Source: Phyllostachys edulis (lineage: Eukaryota > Streptophyta > Magnoliopsida > Poales > Poaceae). From it: 64,000 nt of DNA. Both the position numbers and the translations under genes were made by a program. Below the pieces are notes generated by a model, which ran no database searches, had not been told where the DNA came from, and saw nothing but the letters and a program-made list of their open reading frames with translations. Location of the stretch: NCBI GenBank assembly GCA_036346405.1, contig CM070562.1, forward strand, positions 99,226,284-99,290,283. Direction: 5' to 3'. Numbering within the stretch: the stretch's first letter is position 1; every line of letters begins with the position of its first letter. Positions 46,920 to 58,493 of the stretch are shown here, one piece after another.

Positions 46920-49224
46920 ATGATTTTATCTGTTGGAGGCCATCGTCGCTTGCTCACGCGTCTCTTCTTCTCGGCAGATCCGTGCACGCGAGCACCGCGC
47001 CCTTTTCCTTCCCCGCGCCTGCACGATTTTTCCTCCCCGCACCCCTCCGCGTCCTCCGCTGCCCCCGACGACCTTGACGTTGCGATCTGGAGGGAGGAGG
47101 AGGCCCGGCTCTATGGGGAGCCTAGAGGCGCCTGGCCGGTGGCCGCGGCGCCGCTTAGGGTCTACGTGTACGAGATGCCGAGAAAGTTCACGACGATCCG
47201 CCAGTCATTCAGGACTCAGATCATGCGAGACGACTAACCCGACCTCCAACGGAGCCCCTGCACAGTGCTCATCAAGCGGTGGGCGCAAGGTGAGATCGAT
47301 TTGTATTCTCGCTTTGTTTTATTTCGATGCTACGAGGTCTATGTGTTTCTAGATTGGGTCGTAGGGGTGAAAAAAATTGAGTACATTGATGCGGATTGCT
47401 TGCTGGTTGGAAGTTGGACCATTACTAGTCTATTTACTAAATTCCTTTGTGATGCATCTCTTCTCTGATGCTTTGGGAAGGTTTGTACATGTTGTTGAAA
47501 TGCGTTGAGCTTTTGTTCGAATAAACTCTTTTTTAAAGAACAAGTGCTCAATGAACTAATAAAATAAATCCTTTTAGAATATGTAAACATTAGGCACTCA
47601 TATTACTCCATACACATCTTTTCATGGTTCTTATGAAATTGTGATCATGATTTAGGATGATTGCTTAGTATAAATCTTAAAAGAACAAATCAAAGGAAGG
47701 GAACACCATGCAAGTACTTACTGTTAAATTTTGACAATGCTATTGCACCGCCACCGACCACGGGCCACGGCTTTGTCTTTGGCCTTGGCCGCCACCTCCT
47801 CGCCGCCCAGAAGCAGACTAGCAGAGCCCAACCCACAGCCGCCGCGCTTAGCGCTTAGGGAGGATGGAGCACTGCTGCGCCGATCGACGTGGCGGTGTTC
47901 GGGCCGAGCAGAGCCATCACCGCCCGGCTCCGTGACCTCCGTTGGCCGTCGCCGCCTGATCGCTCCCACTCGGCACTTAGCGCTGCGCCACGCCGCCGCC
48001 TCACCCCGCCGCATTCCGCCACACGGCGCCTGCGCCGCGCTCGTCTTTGCATTCCGCACTTTGCCTAGTTATGATTATAAGATTAATGCTTATTTGCATG
48101 GGTTTAAGCTAATTGTTCAAATTTATCATCTCTTTCATGTTACCGATTAAGGCGTCGGTTTTACAACATGGCCGTTAAATATTTGTACACCTAATAATCT
48201 TGCAAACATTCTCAATTTTGAACTTATTCCATTTGTTTTCAACATCTGAATTGTTTCCCATTCACATATCTGACATTCTATTGACTACTAGGCGTGGGCT
48301 GATCTCATTGCTCCCGAATCACAAAGACTTCTAAAGAATGTTATCATGGTTCAAAGACAAGAAGAAGCGGACATTTTCTACATACCATTCTTTACAACAA
48401 TCGGTTACTTCTTGCTGGATAAACAAGAATGCAAGGCACTTTATAGGGTGTGGGAGCATCTCTCAAGGTTTAATTTTCAGCTAGTGTTAGTTGTAGGATA
48501 GGTACATGGACAAGCTAATGTTTGTGTAGGATAATTCCTTCATGAAACTAAAATTTTGATCCTTCCTCTTGGCACTGGCATTCAATAGTAAAGAATATTA
48601 AACTTGTGTCCCAGTCTTACGAAATCATAATGATAGATAGCATTGCACGAACTCAATTTTCTATCACTATCTATAATGCCTTTTCTTGGTTCGATTGATC
48701 TGTATGAAATAATTTGAAATATTTCTCTAGTTAGATGCAATTTATTAATTAATTTATTCACCTCTATTTACTTCCAAGTGGATCTTATCAATGTTAATTT
48801 CTTGGTGTTAGGAAGCTTTGAAGTGGGTGGTGATCAACCTACTTGGCAAGCGTTCGAAGGCAAAGATCATGTTATTCCAGTTCATCACCCATGGTCTTTC
48901 AAGTCGGTCAGGAGATTTGTGAAGAAAGCGATATGGCTTTTACGATATGGATTCTCTTGGGAGGCGGTATGGTATTCATTGTTGGCCACTTTGCCTCAAA
49001 AGTCGCTAGCATACATAAGTTGAACAACAAAACTCACCTTTCCCCCTTATATCGGTATAAACACAGGCAAGTATATCTCGAAAAGGATGTCATCCTTCCG
49101 TATGTCCCAAATGTTGATCTTTGTGATTCTAAGTGTGCATCGAAACTCAATATAAAAGAAGTACATTACTATTCTTTCGAGGAAGACTGAAAATAATATG
49201 TTGTTTGGAGCCATATAATATGTT
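46920..49224 (+). pseudogene. GT47 exostosin-family glycosyltransferase pseudogene
   Basis: Recognisable exons are 46920-47289, 48292-48447 and 48812 to about 49205. Exon 1 carries DLDVAIWREEEARLYG and LRVYVYEMPRKF, the start of the exostosin domain. A frameshift near 47230 moves TTNPTSNGAP out of frame. Exon 2 reads WADLIAPESQRLLKNV and DIFYIPFFTT. Exon 3 reads EALKWV, HVIPVHHPWSFKSV, VYLEKDVILPYVPNVDL and LLFFRGRLK, each in a different frame (shifts near 48830, 48950 and 49140), with about 90 bp of unrelated sequence near 48970-49060. The catalytic C-terminal half is missing even before the copia insertion. Active relatives are Golgi enzymes making cell-wall polysaccharides (ARAD-like arabinosyl- or related transferases). 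Confidence 0.85.
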
Positions 49225-49229
49225 GACAC

Positions 49230-49358
49230 TGTTAGGAATAGCAACTTGTATTCCAGGGGGCCAAAGGGCCAGTATATATATACAAAGTACAGGAGGTGAA
49301 TATGCAAATAACCCCTCATAACAATGGGGAATAACACACTATACATATATCTCTAACA
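49230..49358 (-). repeat. copia 3' LTR, 129 bp
   Basis: TGTTAGGAATAGC to ATCTCTAACA on the plus strand. It contains AGTATATATATAC, a TATA-like core in either direction. It differs from the right LTR by only a handful of bases. Confidence 0.92.
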
Positions 49359-49370
49359 CCCCCCCTCAAA
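49359..49370 (-). other. copia polypurine tract
   Basis: CCCCCCCTCAAA on the plus strand is TTTGAGGGGGGG in element orientation, directly adjacent to the 3' LTR. Confidence 0.85.
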
Positions 49371-49959
49371 CTCATGGTGGATCAACAACACTGAGTTTGG
49401 AGAGGTAGAAGTCGTCTTTGTGCTCGAGTCCGGGCCTTCGTGAAGAAATCCGCTATCCAAGCTCGAAGGCACATCAAGAGCAATCACCGATCATGTACAC
49501 AAGACCTTATGAAGGAAGCATCAACACCAATATGCTTGGTAAGCTCATGCTTCACAGGTCACGAACATCTTGATAGCACTGTCTTGTCGACAAGAGAGGA
49601 GTCGGTGTAGTGTGAAACACCAAAATCCTCAAGTAACCACCAGTAACCAAGTAATCTCTGCATCAAGAGAGCCACATTTCATAACTCGACCTCTGCACTC
49701 GAACGGGACACTATAGTCTGTTTCTTCGTCTTCTAGGCAATGAGAGAACCACTAAAAAAACACAGTAAGCAGAGATAGACCGCCGATCAGAGGGATTGCT
49801 GGCCCAAGTAGCATCCGAATAAGCCTGAAGCTATAACGAGCTGGAGTGTGGAAAGAAGAGATGGCGAGAGATAGTCCCACGAAGGTATCGTAGAACTCGA
49901 AGAAGGTAGCTGTAGTGGACCTGAGTGGGAGCAGAGACGAACTGACTCAGAATGTGGAC

Positions 49960-52910
49960 TAGATAAGTGATATCTGGACGAGTAACAGCAAGGTAGACAA
50001 GACTTCCAACAAGATGACGATAGTGAGTCGGATCAAAAAGAGGCTCGCCATCAGAGGGTCAGAGGTGAACATTGAGCTCCATGGGAGTCTCAACAGTACG
50101 CTGATCAGTGAGAGAGGCGCGATAAAAAAGATCCTGAATATACTTCTCTTGGGACATAAAGAAACCATCTGGAGTGGAAGTAACCTCAATCCCAAGGAAG
50201 TAACGAAGAGGACCAAGATCCGACATAAGGAACTGCTCACTAAGACGAGCCTTGACAAAGGCAATGTACTCAGAATCATCTCCGGTAATGATCATATCAT
50301 CAACATACAGAAGAAGAAGAGTTTGACCACGAGAAGAAGTGTGGACAAAGAGCGCAGGATCATGATCATTAGCTGAAAAGCCAACAGTAGTGACCATAGA
50401 GGAGAAGCGCTCAAACCAAGCACGAGGGGCTTGCTTAAGGCCATAGAGAGAGCAACGAAGGCGACAGACCATGCCCTCAGGAACAGAATACCCAGGGCGG
50501 ATGCATGTAGACCTCCTCACACAACTCGCCATTAAGAAAGGCATTCTTGACATCAAGCTGAGAAATAGACCAGTGGCGAACAGACGCCACCAAAAGAAGA
50601 GTGCGGACAGTGGTCATGTGGGCCACAGGAGCAAAAGTCTCGTCGTAGTCACGACCATGCTCTTACTGGAAGCCATGAGAAACAAGACGTGCCTTATAGC
50701 GCTCAAAAGAGCCATCAGAGCGAGTCTTAATCTTATAGATCTACTTACACGTGATGGGACGAGAGTGAGATGGAAAAAGAACAAGATCCCAAGTACCAGT
50801 ACGCTCGAGGGCAGCAATCTCCTCGGTCATGGCATGTTGCCACTCAGGGTGAGTAACAGCATCCCGGTAGGAGACAGACTCATGAGTAGCTGCACCAGCA
50901 AAAGCAAAATAGGCAGGGGGCCGAATCGACTGGCGATCGCGGAGAGCGTAGCAAGGAGAAGATGACCCATCAGGGGAAGATAGAGCATCAGGAGAAGATG
51001 GAACATCAGGAGAAGATGGCTCATCTGGAAGATCCTCAATACGAGCTCAACGAGTGTAGAAGAGAGGGTTAAAAGGTACTGTAGTGGGAGGAGCCGCAGG
51101 AGACGAAGCAGGCAGCGACAACGGCGGAGAGGCCACAGGAGGAATATGTGGAGACTCAGTGGGACGGGTGGACGAGGGCAAGACAGATATAGGTGTATCT
51201 GGAAAGGTCAAAAAAGACAGAGACTCCACAGAGGAAGTCGAAGGAGAGGCAGGACGTGGGTAGAAGGGACGAGACTTGTCGAAAGTCACATCCCGAGAAA
51301 TCCGCATCCGTCGACCAACAGGATCCTAGCACCGATAGCCCTTGTGCTCGGCACTGTATCCCAGAAAGACACACTCAACAGACTGGCGAGGAGAACATAG
51401 CAAACGCAGCCAAACAGACGAATGGCAGAGTAGTCAGGAAGAAGACCACAGAGACGCTCAACAGGGATCGCACCCTGAAGAGCAAAAGAGGGCTGGATGT
51501 TGACGAGATAGGTGGCAGTGGAAACAGCCTCGGCCCAAAAGTGAGGTGGAATAGAGGTGGCAATCATCAGTGCACGAGCCATCTAAAGGAGGTGACGATG
51601 CTTGCGCTCAGCGACACCATTCTGAGCATGAGCACCAGGACAAGAGAACTGAGCAAGAGTGCCCCTTTCGATGAAGGAAGTCAGCAGTAACGAGAGAGGT
51701 ACTCACCAGCAGAATCAGCATGAAAGACATGAATAGGAGTGGAGAACTGTGTGCGAACCATAGTGGCAAATTGTTTATAGATAGACAAGGCCTCACTACG
51801 AGAAGACATGAAATATATCCAAGTGTGGCGAGAGAAATCATCTATAAATATGATATAATATCGATGACCCACTTTCGAAACGAAGGGAGCCGGACCCCAA
51901 ACATCTGAATGAATAAGATCAAAAGGGTATTTGAGACAACGACTCACTATGAGGATAAGGAAGTGAATCATTTACCTAACTTACATACGACAATCTAAAG
52001 ACACGTCTCTTGAGACAGGCCCTAGAAGGCCACGACGAACTAAAGACGACAAACGAGATCCACACAGATGACCAAGACGGTGATGCCACTGCTGGAAAGA
52101 GCCGGTAGATGGAGTGGCAAAAGAGAAGAGACTGGCGGCGACGGTGGCAGAGGAAGAAAGGTGAAGCCAGTCAAGCTCCCAGAGATGCTGTGAGTCACGG
52201 TGTCGAGGGCCAGAACCAACCAGAGCTCCTGTGTGGCGGTTTTGAACACAACAAGAGTTAGAGTCGAGAATGACCCGACAACCAAGGTCAGTAATCTTCC
52301 CAACAGAAAGAAGCTGCATAGTAAGGCGAGGAACATGAGCAACAGAAGGAAAATAAAAAGATGAATTGCTAAGAGGTCCTCGACCAGAGACAGAAAGAGA
52401 GGTACCATCAGCAGTAATAACACTGACAGGAGAATCAAGAGGTGTAATGAAAGACAGAGTGGAAGAATCAGAAGTCATGTGAAAAGATGCTGCAGAATCA
52501 AGAATCCACGGGGAGGTGCCTGATTGTGGAGGTGGTGGTTTCACAGTACCCGAAGAGTCAGTAGCAGAACCGACATAACCTGTCGAAGGAGAACCTGAAG
52601 CGGCAAGCAGGCGACGAAGTTTGGCTATCTCCTGCTCAGTGAGAGAAACTGCTGAAGGAGTTGATGTAGACGTCGATGGAGAAGCACCAGTGCTAGTGCT
52701 AGTAGAAGAACGGCGTGAAAGATGCCGCTGCTTCTTATAGCATCGACTCAATATGGTCGACTTTGTCGCGAGAGGAAGCGATGAGGCGGCCACCGCCAGA
52801 TGGAGGCGGCCACCACCACCGTGGCGGCCATTGGAAGAGGCGATGTCTTTCAAGCGTGGAAGCGATCGATGTAGCAGTGGACGGCGGCGAAAGCACGGAG
52901 GGAGTGACAT
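49960..52910 (-). pseudogene. copia pol: protease, integrase, reverse transcriptase (decayed)
   Basis: Reading leftward from 52910, a Ser/Thr-rich gag end precedes the protease motif WILDSAASFHMT (about 52500). The pre-integrase segment WHHRLGHLCG is near 52080. The integrase core has SDVWGPAP, IDDFSRHTW and HADSAGEY (51900-51690), and an integrase end has FWAEAVSTATYLVN near 51530. The reverse transcriptase has LYGLKQAPRAWFERF and the catalytic box YVDDMIITG (50450-50290), then LGPLRYFLGIEV. Stops and frameshifts separate these parts (near 51975, 51680, 51290-51040 and 50560), and the RNase H end is eroded. Confidence 0.88.
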
Positions 52911-53726
52911 CGAACCAAAGGCACTCGCTCGGCGACGAAGCCATCGGTGGCGGCGGCCGACTCGCGGCGACTAAACAACGGTCTAACAGTGGCGCGGGCG
53001 GCGGCGGTTAGATCGGCGTTTTTCGCCCCGAGCGATTAAAATCGGCAAAAGACCTTCGACCCACTACTACAACACACACGATTTTGCGCGACGCGCACGG
53101 AACTAGGGTTCCCGGCGATGCGCGCGAGTAAGCGGCGGTGGCGATAGCGATGGCGGCGGCGGTGGAGACTTCGGCGGCCGGTTCATGATCGGGGCTAACC
53201 TAAGGCGGCGACCGGCGAGATGGCGACGAGGCGGCGACGACCAGCGGCGGTGGTGAGCCTCGGCGCGGCCGAGCATGAGCGAGCGGGGGCCTCCAGGCGC
53301 GGGGGACAAGCTCGTGGTGAAGATGAGCTTGAGGCCAGATCCGCGACGAGGAGGCGGCGGAAGTAGAGTCGGCGGCGGTGAAGAAGATCTCATTGGGCCG
53401 ACGAAGACGAGATCAGATGGCGACGTTGTCGAGGATGATGTTGAATTTGCAGGCGCAACAGATGAGCGTGTCATGGACGAGCGCCAAGACGAGCCAATCA
53501 AGATCGCGGACGAGCGCCGAGACGTGGGGGCGAGTGCCGAGACGGCGGATCGAGATGGGGACGGAGTCAAGACGAGGCAGCGTCTTGGGCCCGCCGGCCC
53601 ACGGCGGAACGAGCGCAAGCAACTGACAGAACGATGGCGGTTATGGAGGCAGAGTTGTAGGGAAGCCGGCGGCGGCTGCTAGGGCAGGCGATGACGAGTT
53701 GCGCGTCCGGGAGAGGAAAACATAAT

Positions 53727-53740
53727 TGGCTCTGATACCA
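53727..53740 (-). other. copia primer-binding site
   Basis: TGGCTCTGATACCA on the plus strand is TGGTATCAGAGCCA in element orientation, complementary to initiator tRNA-Met, immediately inside the right LTR. Confidence 0.92.
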
Positions 53741-53867
53741 CGTTAGAAATAGCAACTTGTATTCTAGGGGCCAAAGGGCCAGTATATATATACAAAGTAT
53801 GGAGATGAATATGCAAATAACCCCTTATAACAATGGGGAATAACACACTATACATATATCTCTAACA
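53741..53867 (-). repeat. copia 5' LTR, 127 bp
   Basis: CGTTAGAAATAGC to ATCTCTAACA; the first base of the expected TG is C. It is followed by the GACAC target duplication. Between this LTR and the pol frame, 52910-53740 is GC-rich with Ser/Pro/Arg-rich frames that occupy the position of gag but show no clear gag motif. Confidence 0.92.
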
Positions 53868-53872
53868 GACAC

Positions 53873-54582
53873 TTCTGCTTTGTTTGACTCTGCTGGATCA
53901 TTCTGTACTTCCAAAGTCTAAATCGATACTCTTAAGTTTATCAATCAGTGATCAACAGAAGCTCAATATAAGCTCATTTTTCATTGTTTGTTTCCCTACA
54001 GAGTGTAGAGTCACCATCACTAACAGGTTCTGAGGATGGCACTGCTTGGTGTTAGAATTGCTGTTTGTTTATATAGGTAGATGTAATCAAACAACACATG
54101 TAGATCATAAAAATTGAAGTTAGTGTTGATCAGTATGGTTATTTAATTTATGCCAAGCTTAAATACTTATGAAGATGTTGGAGACAACCTAAGAGATGAA
54201 CTATTGAAATAGTTGTCTCTAATATTATCTTAAGATGATATAAAAGGTATTAGAGACAAATTAAGAGACAGACTATTAAAGATGCACTGAGAAGTAATGT
54301 ACGAGTAGAAGATTGCATTACAAACTGAAACGCAATTTGATGAACTTAGTTGAGCTTTCCAAGGCCAGTCCGAACCCATGTTCCAACATTCTAGAACGAG
54401 GCGGACTATTCAAACATTTTTTCTGGGGGGACCCACCCACTCTGAACCCCCGGGGCCGTCGCCTTCAGCCGCCACGGCACTTACCGAACCGTCAAGCACT
54501 TCCTCCTCGAACCGCAAAAAAGTATTCGCTTCTCCTCCTCCTCCTCCACTCCGACCGCCCAGCTCCCCGCCGGCGAGCTGCG
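53873..54582. other. LAG1 upstream region
   Basis: There is no gene. The last ~130 bp before 54583 are CT-rich (CTCCTCCTCCTCC), as in cereal 5' leaders. Near 54180-54290 there are repeated AGAGACAA segments. A TATA box could not be chosen with confidence. Confidence 0.4.
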
Positions 54583-57306
54583 ATGGGCATCCCGCCGATC
54601 GACTGGGAGGCAGAGAGCTACCCCGCCTACGCCGACTTCGCGGCGCTCCCCTTCTTCGTCGCCTTCTTCCTCGCCGTCCGCTTCCTCCTCGACCGCTTCG
54701 TCTTCGAGGTTGTCATAGTGTACACGATCTTCCTCTCCCGCTCATTTTCGCATAAATTTTTGTTTTTGTTCGCCTCCTCTGGTCAAACTTTGAGGCGATG
54801 CTTAGTCATTTTGTTACCAGAGTAGCAGGGTGCGAATGGAATGGGGGTGCTGAGGACGAATATTTCTCGGTAACTATTTGCACTTAGCAGGTGCTAGTGT
54901 GGTCATAATGAACACAGGGTTGGTAGAGTGAAGACATTTAACCATCAGTAAAATTTTAATGTGTGTGGTTATCCCTAGCGGTTTCGGTGGCTATTTGGCA
55001 GAAAAATTTCGAGGCAACGAAATGGAAGGTTGGCAATGGGATGCATCAACTGTTTTGTTAAGTTGCCTTTTGCACACATCCCTACACCTGATCACTTTTA
55101 ATTGTTCAAACAATCTGAAGAATATTACTTGTGAGTTATTTGGCACCGTCCACTATGAACTGCTTCTCCTTTCTTTAGGGAAGACTATGAACTAATTATC
55201 ACCTGCATTTCGTCTACAGTGCTTAGCCCGGAGACTGATTTTCGAGAAGGGTGATGAAAAGCTTGATTGATCCTGAGACATATGCAGGGAGGAGAAAGAT
55301 CAGGAAATTTAAGGAATCAGCTTGGAAATGCATATATTTCCTTTCTGGGGAATTATTGGCATTGTGTGTGACATACAACGAACCATGGTTCACGAGCACA
55401 AGAAATTTCTGGGTTGGACCGGGAGACCAGGTTTGGCCAGATCAAAGAATAAAGTAAGTTACACTTATTTCCCCCCTCTTTATTAGAATGTTTTGTTTGC
55501 AACAAGTTATCAATAATTTCTTTCTTTTCTCCAGGCTTAAACTCAAGGCGGTCTACATGTATGTTGCTGGTTTTTATACATACTCAATTTTTGCCCTTCT
55601 GTTTTGGGAAACAAGGCGCTCAGACTTTGGTATCTCAATGACTCATCATGTAGCAACTGTTTTTCTCATTGCACTGTCTTACATATTCAGGTATGTTATC
55701 TATCTGGATATTTGTCAAGCCGATTTACGTTTAAATCCAAGTATAGTGCCATCTCATAGTTGTACCAATGTTGTAAACACTTACTCAGACACTATTTAGT
55801 ATCTCTGCTTCTTGTATTAATTCAAGTGCTGAGAATTGGACTTGCTAGGGTGCGAGAACAAATGCATGTGGATGTTAGCCTTTGGGTGTGTGGGCATTGG
55901 GCAACTGGGCATGCTTGTATACGTGCAAAAAGTGCATCTTCTTCTTTAATGGAAATGAAAGGGTTGACCCCTACATCAATATGTAATGTACATATATTAA
56001 AATTCAGACTTCACAATACATAATATGTCTTACATTTGGGTATTCTTTCTACTAAACACAGATATAGCCGCATGTATCATATATTGTATTTTTCCATATT
56101 TGCATTGCTTGTTTGTCTGAGTCATATTTGCCTTTACTAGCCTTCTATGACATTCCTCCGTAATCTTAGCTGACAACCTTGATTGAACCAATCGTTGAGA
56201 GCACGAGGTGCGGAACAACTTTGCTGCTTCTAGAAGGGCAGTATAATGGATAAATAGAATGAACACATGAAATGCAACCTTAAAGCAATGTTTAGGAATA
56301 TTTACTTGATTATAGAGCTGGCATTTTCTTTTCTTTTCTTTTCTTGGTAGAGAACACAGCATGTTAGATCCTTACATCTTTGACTCTGTTAATATGAAAT
56401 TGGACTGTGTGGTTTATATCCCAGTAATAGTTGGTGGTGAGTACATAAGAATTTTGCAGTTATCTGCTTTTTGAATGCTTCTTTGTCACCATCAGTTACT
56501 TGTTAGAACCAAAATCATCTGAATTTTTTTCTTTGATATTGCTGAATTGATTTAGTTTCCTTAAACAGATTTGCACGCGTGGGTTCTGTTGTCCTTGCCA
56601 TTCATGATGCAAGTGATGTGTTCCTGGAGTTGGGAAAGATTTCTAAGTACAGTGGCCGCCAGTTGCTTGCTGATGTTTCATTCCTTCTTTTTGTTAGTTC
56701 TTGGATAGTCCTTCGCCTGATATATTTTCCATTCTGGATTCTCTGGAGCACAAGGTAAATATGATTATATGAATAACTGTGTCACTTTTCATATCTGGGG
56801 TTCTATACTTTAGGGAACTCTACAATGTCACTAAAACTTATGCATTTCTTTTAAAAATTTCAGCTATGAAGTTGTTCTGACTTTGGACAAGGAGAAGCAT
56901 AAATTTGATGGGCCAATATACTACTATGTGTTCAACAGTCTTCTCTTCTCCCTCCTTGTTCTACACTTACATTGGTGGGTCTTAATGTATCGAATGCTCA
57001 TGAGGCAAATACAGTCTAGAGGGCATGTTGGGGATGACATCCGATCTGGTAGGTCTCTTTTTCTTAGGTTATAATATGGGGTCGAATTTTGATAAAGCTT
57101 TTTAGTTAAATTTTGGTTAAAGTTTAGTATATCATCACTTCTTAATATATCAACCTTGTAGATACTTTTATTTAGGGTCATTCATTATCCATCACAGTCT
57201 GAGTCGCATAACATAATATAGGGCTCGGATTTACTTATGTAACATGATGTTCACTATTTCTCCCATTCATGTAGATTCTGAAGGTGAAGAGGAACATGAG
57301 GATTGA
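54583..57306 (+). CDS. LAG1/ASC1-like ceramide synthase (TLC domain), six exons, frameshift in exon 2
   Basis: This ER multi-pass enzyme family N-acylates sphingoid bases to make ceramide; plant members include tomato Asc-1. Exons: 54583-54708, 55220-55453, 55535-55690, 56569-56754, 56864-57048, 57275-57306, all GT-AG. Exon 1 encodes MGIPPIDWEAESYPAYADF and a first membrane segment (LPFFVAFFLAVRFLL). The TLC domain begins at AGRRKIRKFKESAWK. The Lag1 motif has SMTHHVATVFLIALSYIFRF and VLAIHDASDVFLELGK, including the conserved HH and HD residues. The end is an acidic DSEGEEEHED. The exon sum is 919 nt, one over a multiple of three. In exon 2 the frame entering as ARRLIFEKG meets TGA at 55268-55270, and the downstream frame is shifted by one base, so a single T in CTTGATTGATCC looks inserted. 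Corrected length would be 305 aa, as usual. The lesion may be real or a sequencing error. Confidence 0.9.
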
Positions 57307-57353
57307 TTGAACCTTCTAGATTCTGAAGGTGAAGAGGAACATGATGATTAATT
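57273..57353 (+). repeat. tandem duplication of the last LAG1 exon
   Basis: AGATTCTGAAGGTGAAGAGG at 57273 (splice acceptor AG plus exon 6) recurs at 57318, a 45-bp period. The second copy, after TTCTAG, encodes DSEGEEEHDD and ends with TAA at about 57351-57353. It therefore has its own AG and stop and could be used as an alternative terminal exon with an almost identical tail. Confidence 0.9.
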
Positions 57354-58480
57354 GATCTGTTTTAGGCATATCTGCTTCATTATGACATAAAGCTGAGATA
57401 ATACAATGCTGTGCTGCGTGTTCAAATCATTGTTCTGTTGTGCTTTTGTTCTGCCTCTTCATAGGTAATGATATACCAATGTCCTTCTCTGGGTGAACAT
57501 CACCGAAAGATGTCACACGGGCATTGTCAATTAATGTAAACTTAGGTCAATTGTATTGTATCACACAATACTTAATGGAAAATATGAGCTGTGTACATTT
57601 CTGCCTCTATCCTGGCCCTTCGAACTTCAAATCTATGCTAGCTTCTAATTAAGTTGCTCGAGATAGCACATCAGCATGTTGCAATTTATGCGCGCCTTTC
57701 TCAAAGATAGAATTCATGTTTGCTAGCAAAGAAGCATAATTCAATTTACGTCCCTTTCGCAAAGCTAAATGTTAGAAGCACAGGTGGCGAAAATTTTATA
57801 TTTTCACCACAGTGGCCAAAATATTCCATTATGGTCCCCTTACATGTTTTTAAATTGATTCATTTAAATTGTGATCAAAATTTTGTCTGAACCGGCACAA
57901 GTCATTTCTCTGCCTGAACACATGTAACTTTCAGCTTGTTTGGTTCACATCCCAAATTGAAATGATGTTCTGACATGAGATGTCGCTAGAAACCTTTTTA
58001 TTTTGCCGTGCTGTACAATTGAAGATTTTGTGTTTTGACAGTTTGAGATAGGAAGTAGTAGAACTGTCTGCCCAGTGTCCAGCTATTAGATAGTTCATAT
58101 TACCTAATTATTTTCATAATTATATAGCAATGTTGTCCCTGACCAACTTTTGTGGTTGTTATTTTCTGCCAGAAGAACAGTCAATAGCTTTCTCTCCAAC
58201 TATCAATTCTTTATAGCTTTGCTGTTTTCAGAATATTGGTATTCATCATCATTGGGTACTAGAACAATACATTCTGAAATTCATGCTTTCACGATGCACA
58301 CGGGAATTTCATGTCAATCGTAGACTTGCATCTTTTTTCCTCTATGTTAGTCTGATTCAAGAAATTACCGGATTTGAAGAGTAAATGACTAAAATGTTCG
58401 CGTTGTTTATTTTTCATTTCATATGAACAGGCTACCTGCCAGCCTTAGCAGTTCATTTAAATATTATGGTCCAAGTGTTT
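57354..58480. other. LAG1 3' region, intergenic
   Basis: The first few hundred bases would be the 3' UTR. No other gene or repeat end was recognised. Confidence 0.4.
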
Positions 58481-58493
58481 TTCGATATATGAT

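Larger units (their letters stand above)
49230..53867 (-). mobile_element. Ty1/copia retrotransposon with very short LTRs, 4.6 kb
   Basis: The LTRs at 49230-49358 and 53741-53867 are near-identical and bounded by TGTTAG..CTAACA (right copy begins CGTTAG). The target duplication GACAC lies at 49225-49229 and 53868-53872. The element reads leftward: primer-binding site next to the right LTR, polypurine tract next to the left. The order gag, protease, integrase, reverse transcriptase is copia-type. Confidence 0.93.

Noticed and set aside
50014..51690. Plus-strand frames of 120-165 codons rich in Lys/Arg/Thr
   Set aside because: They are antisense shadows of the copia pol gene, whose motifs are on the minus strand.
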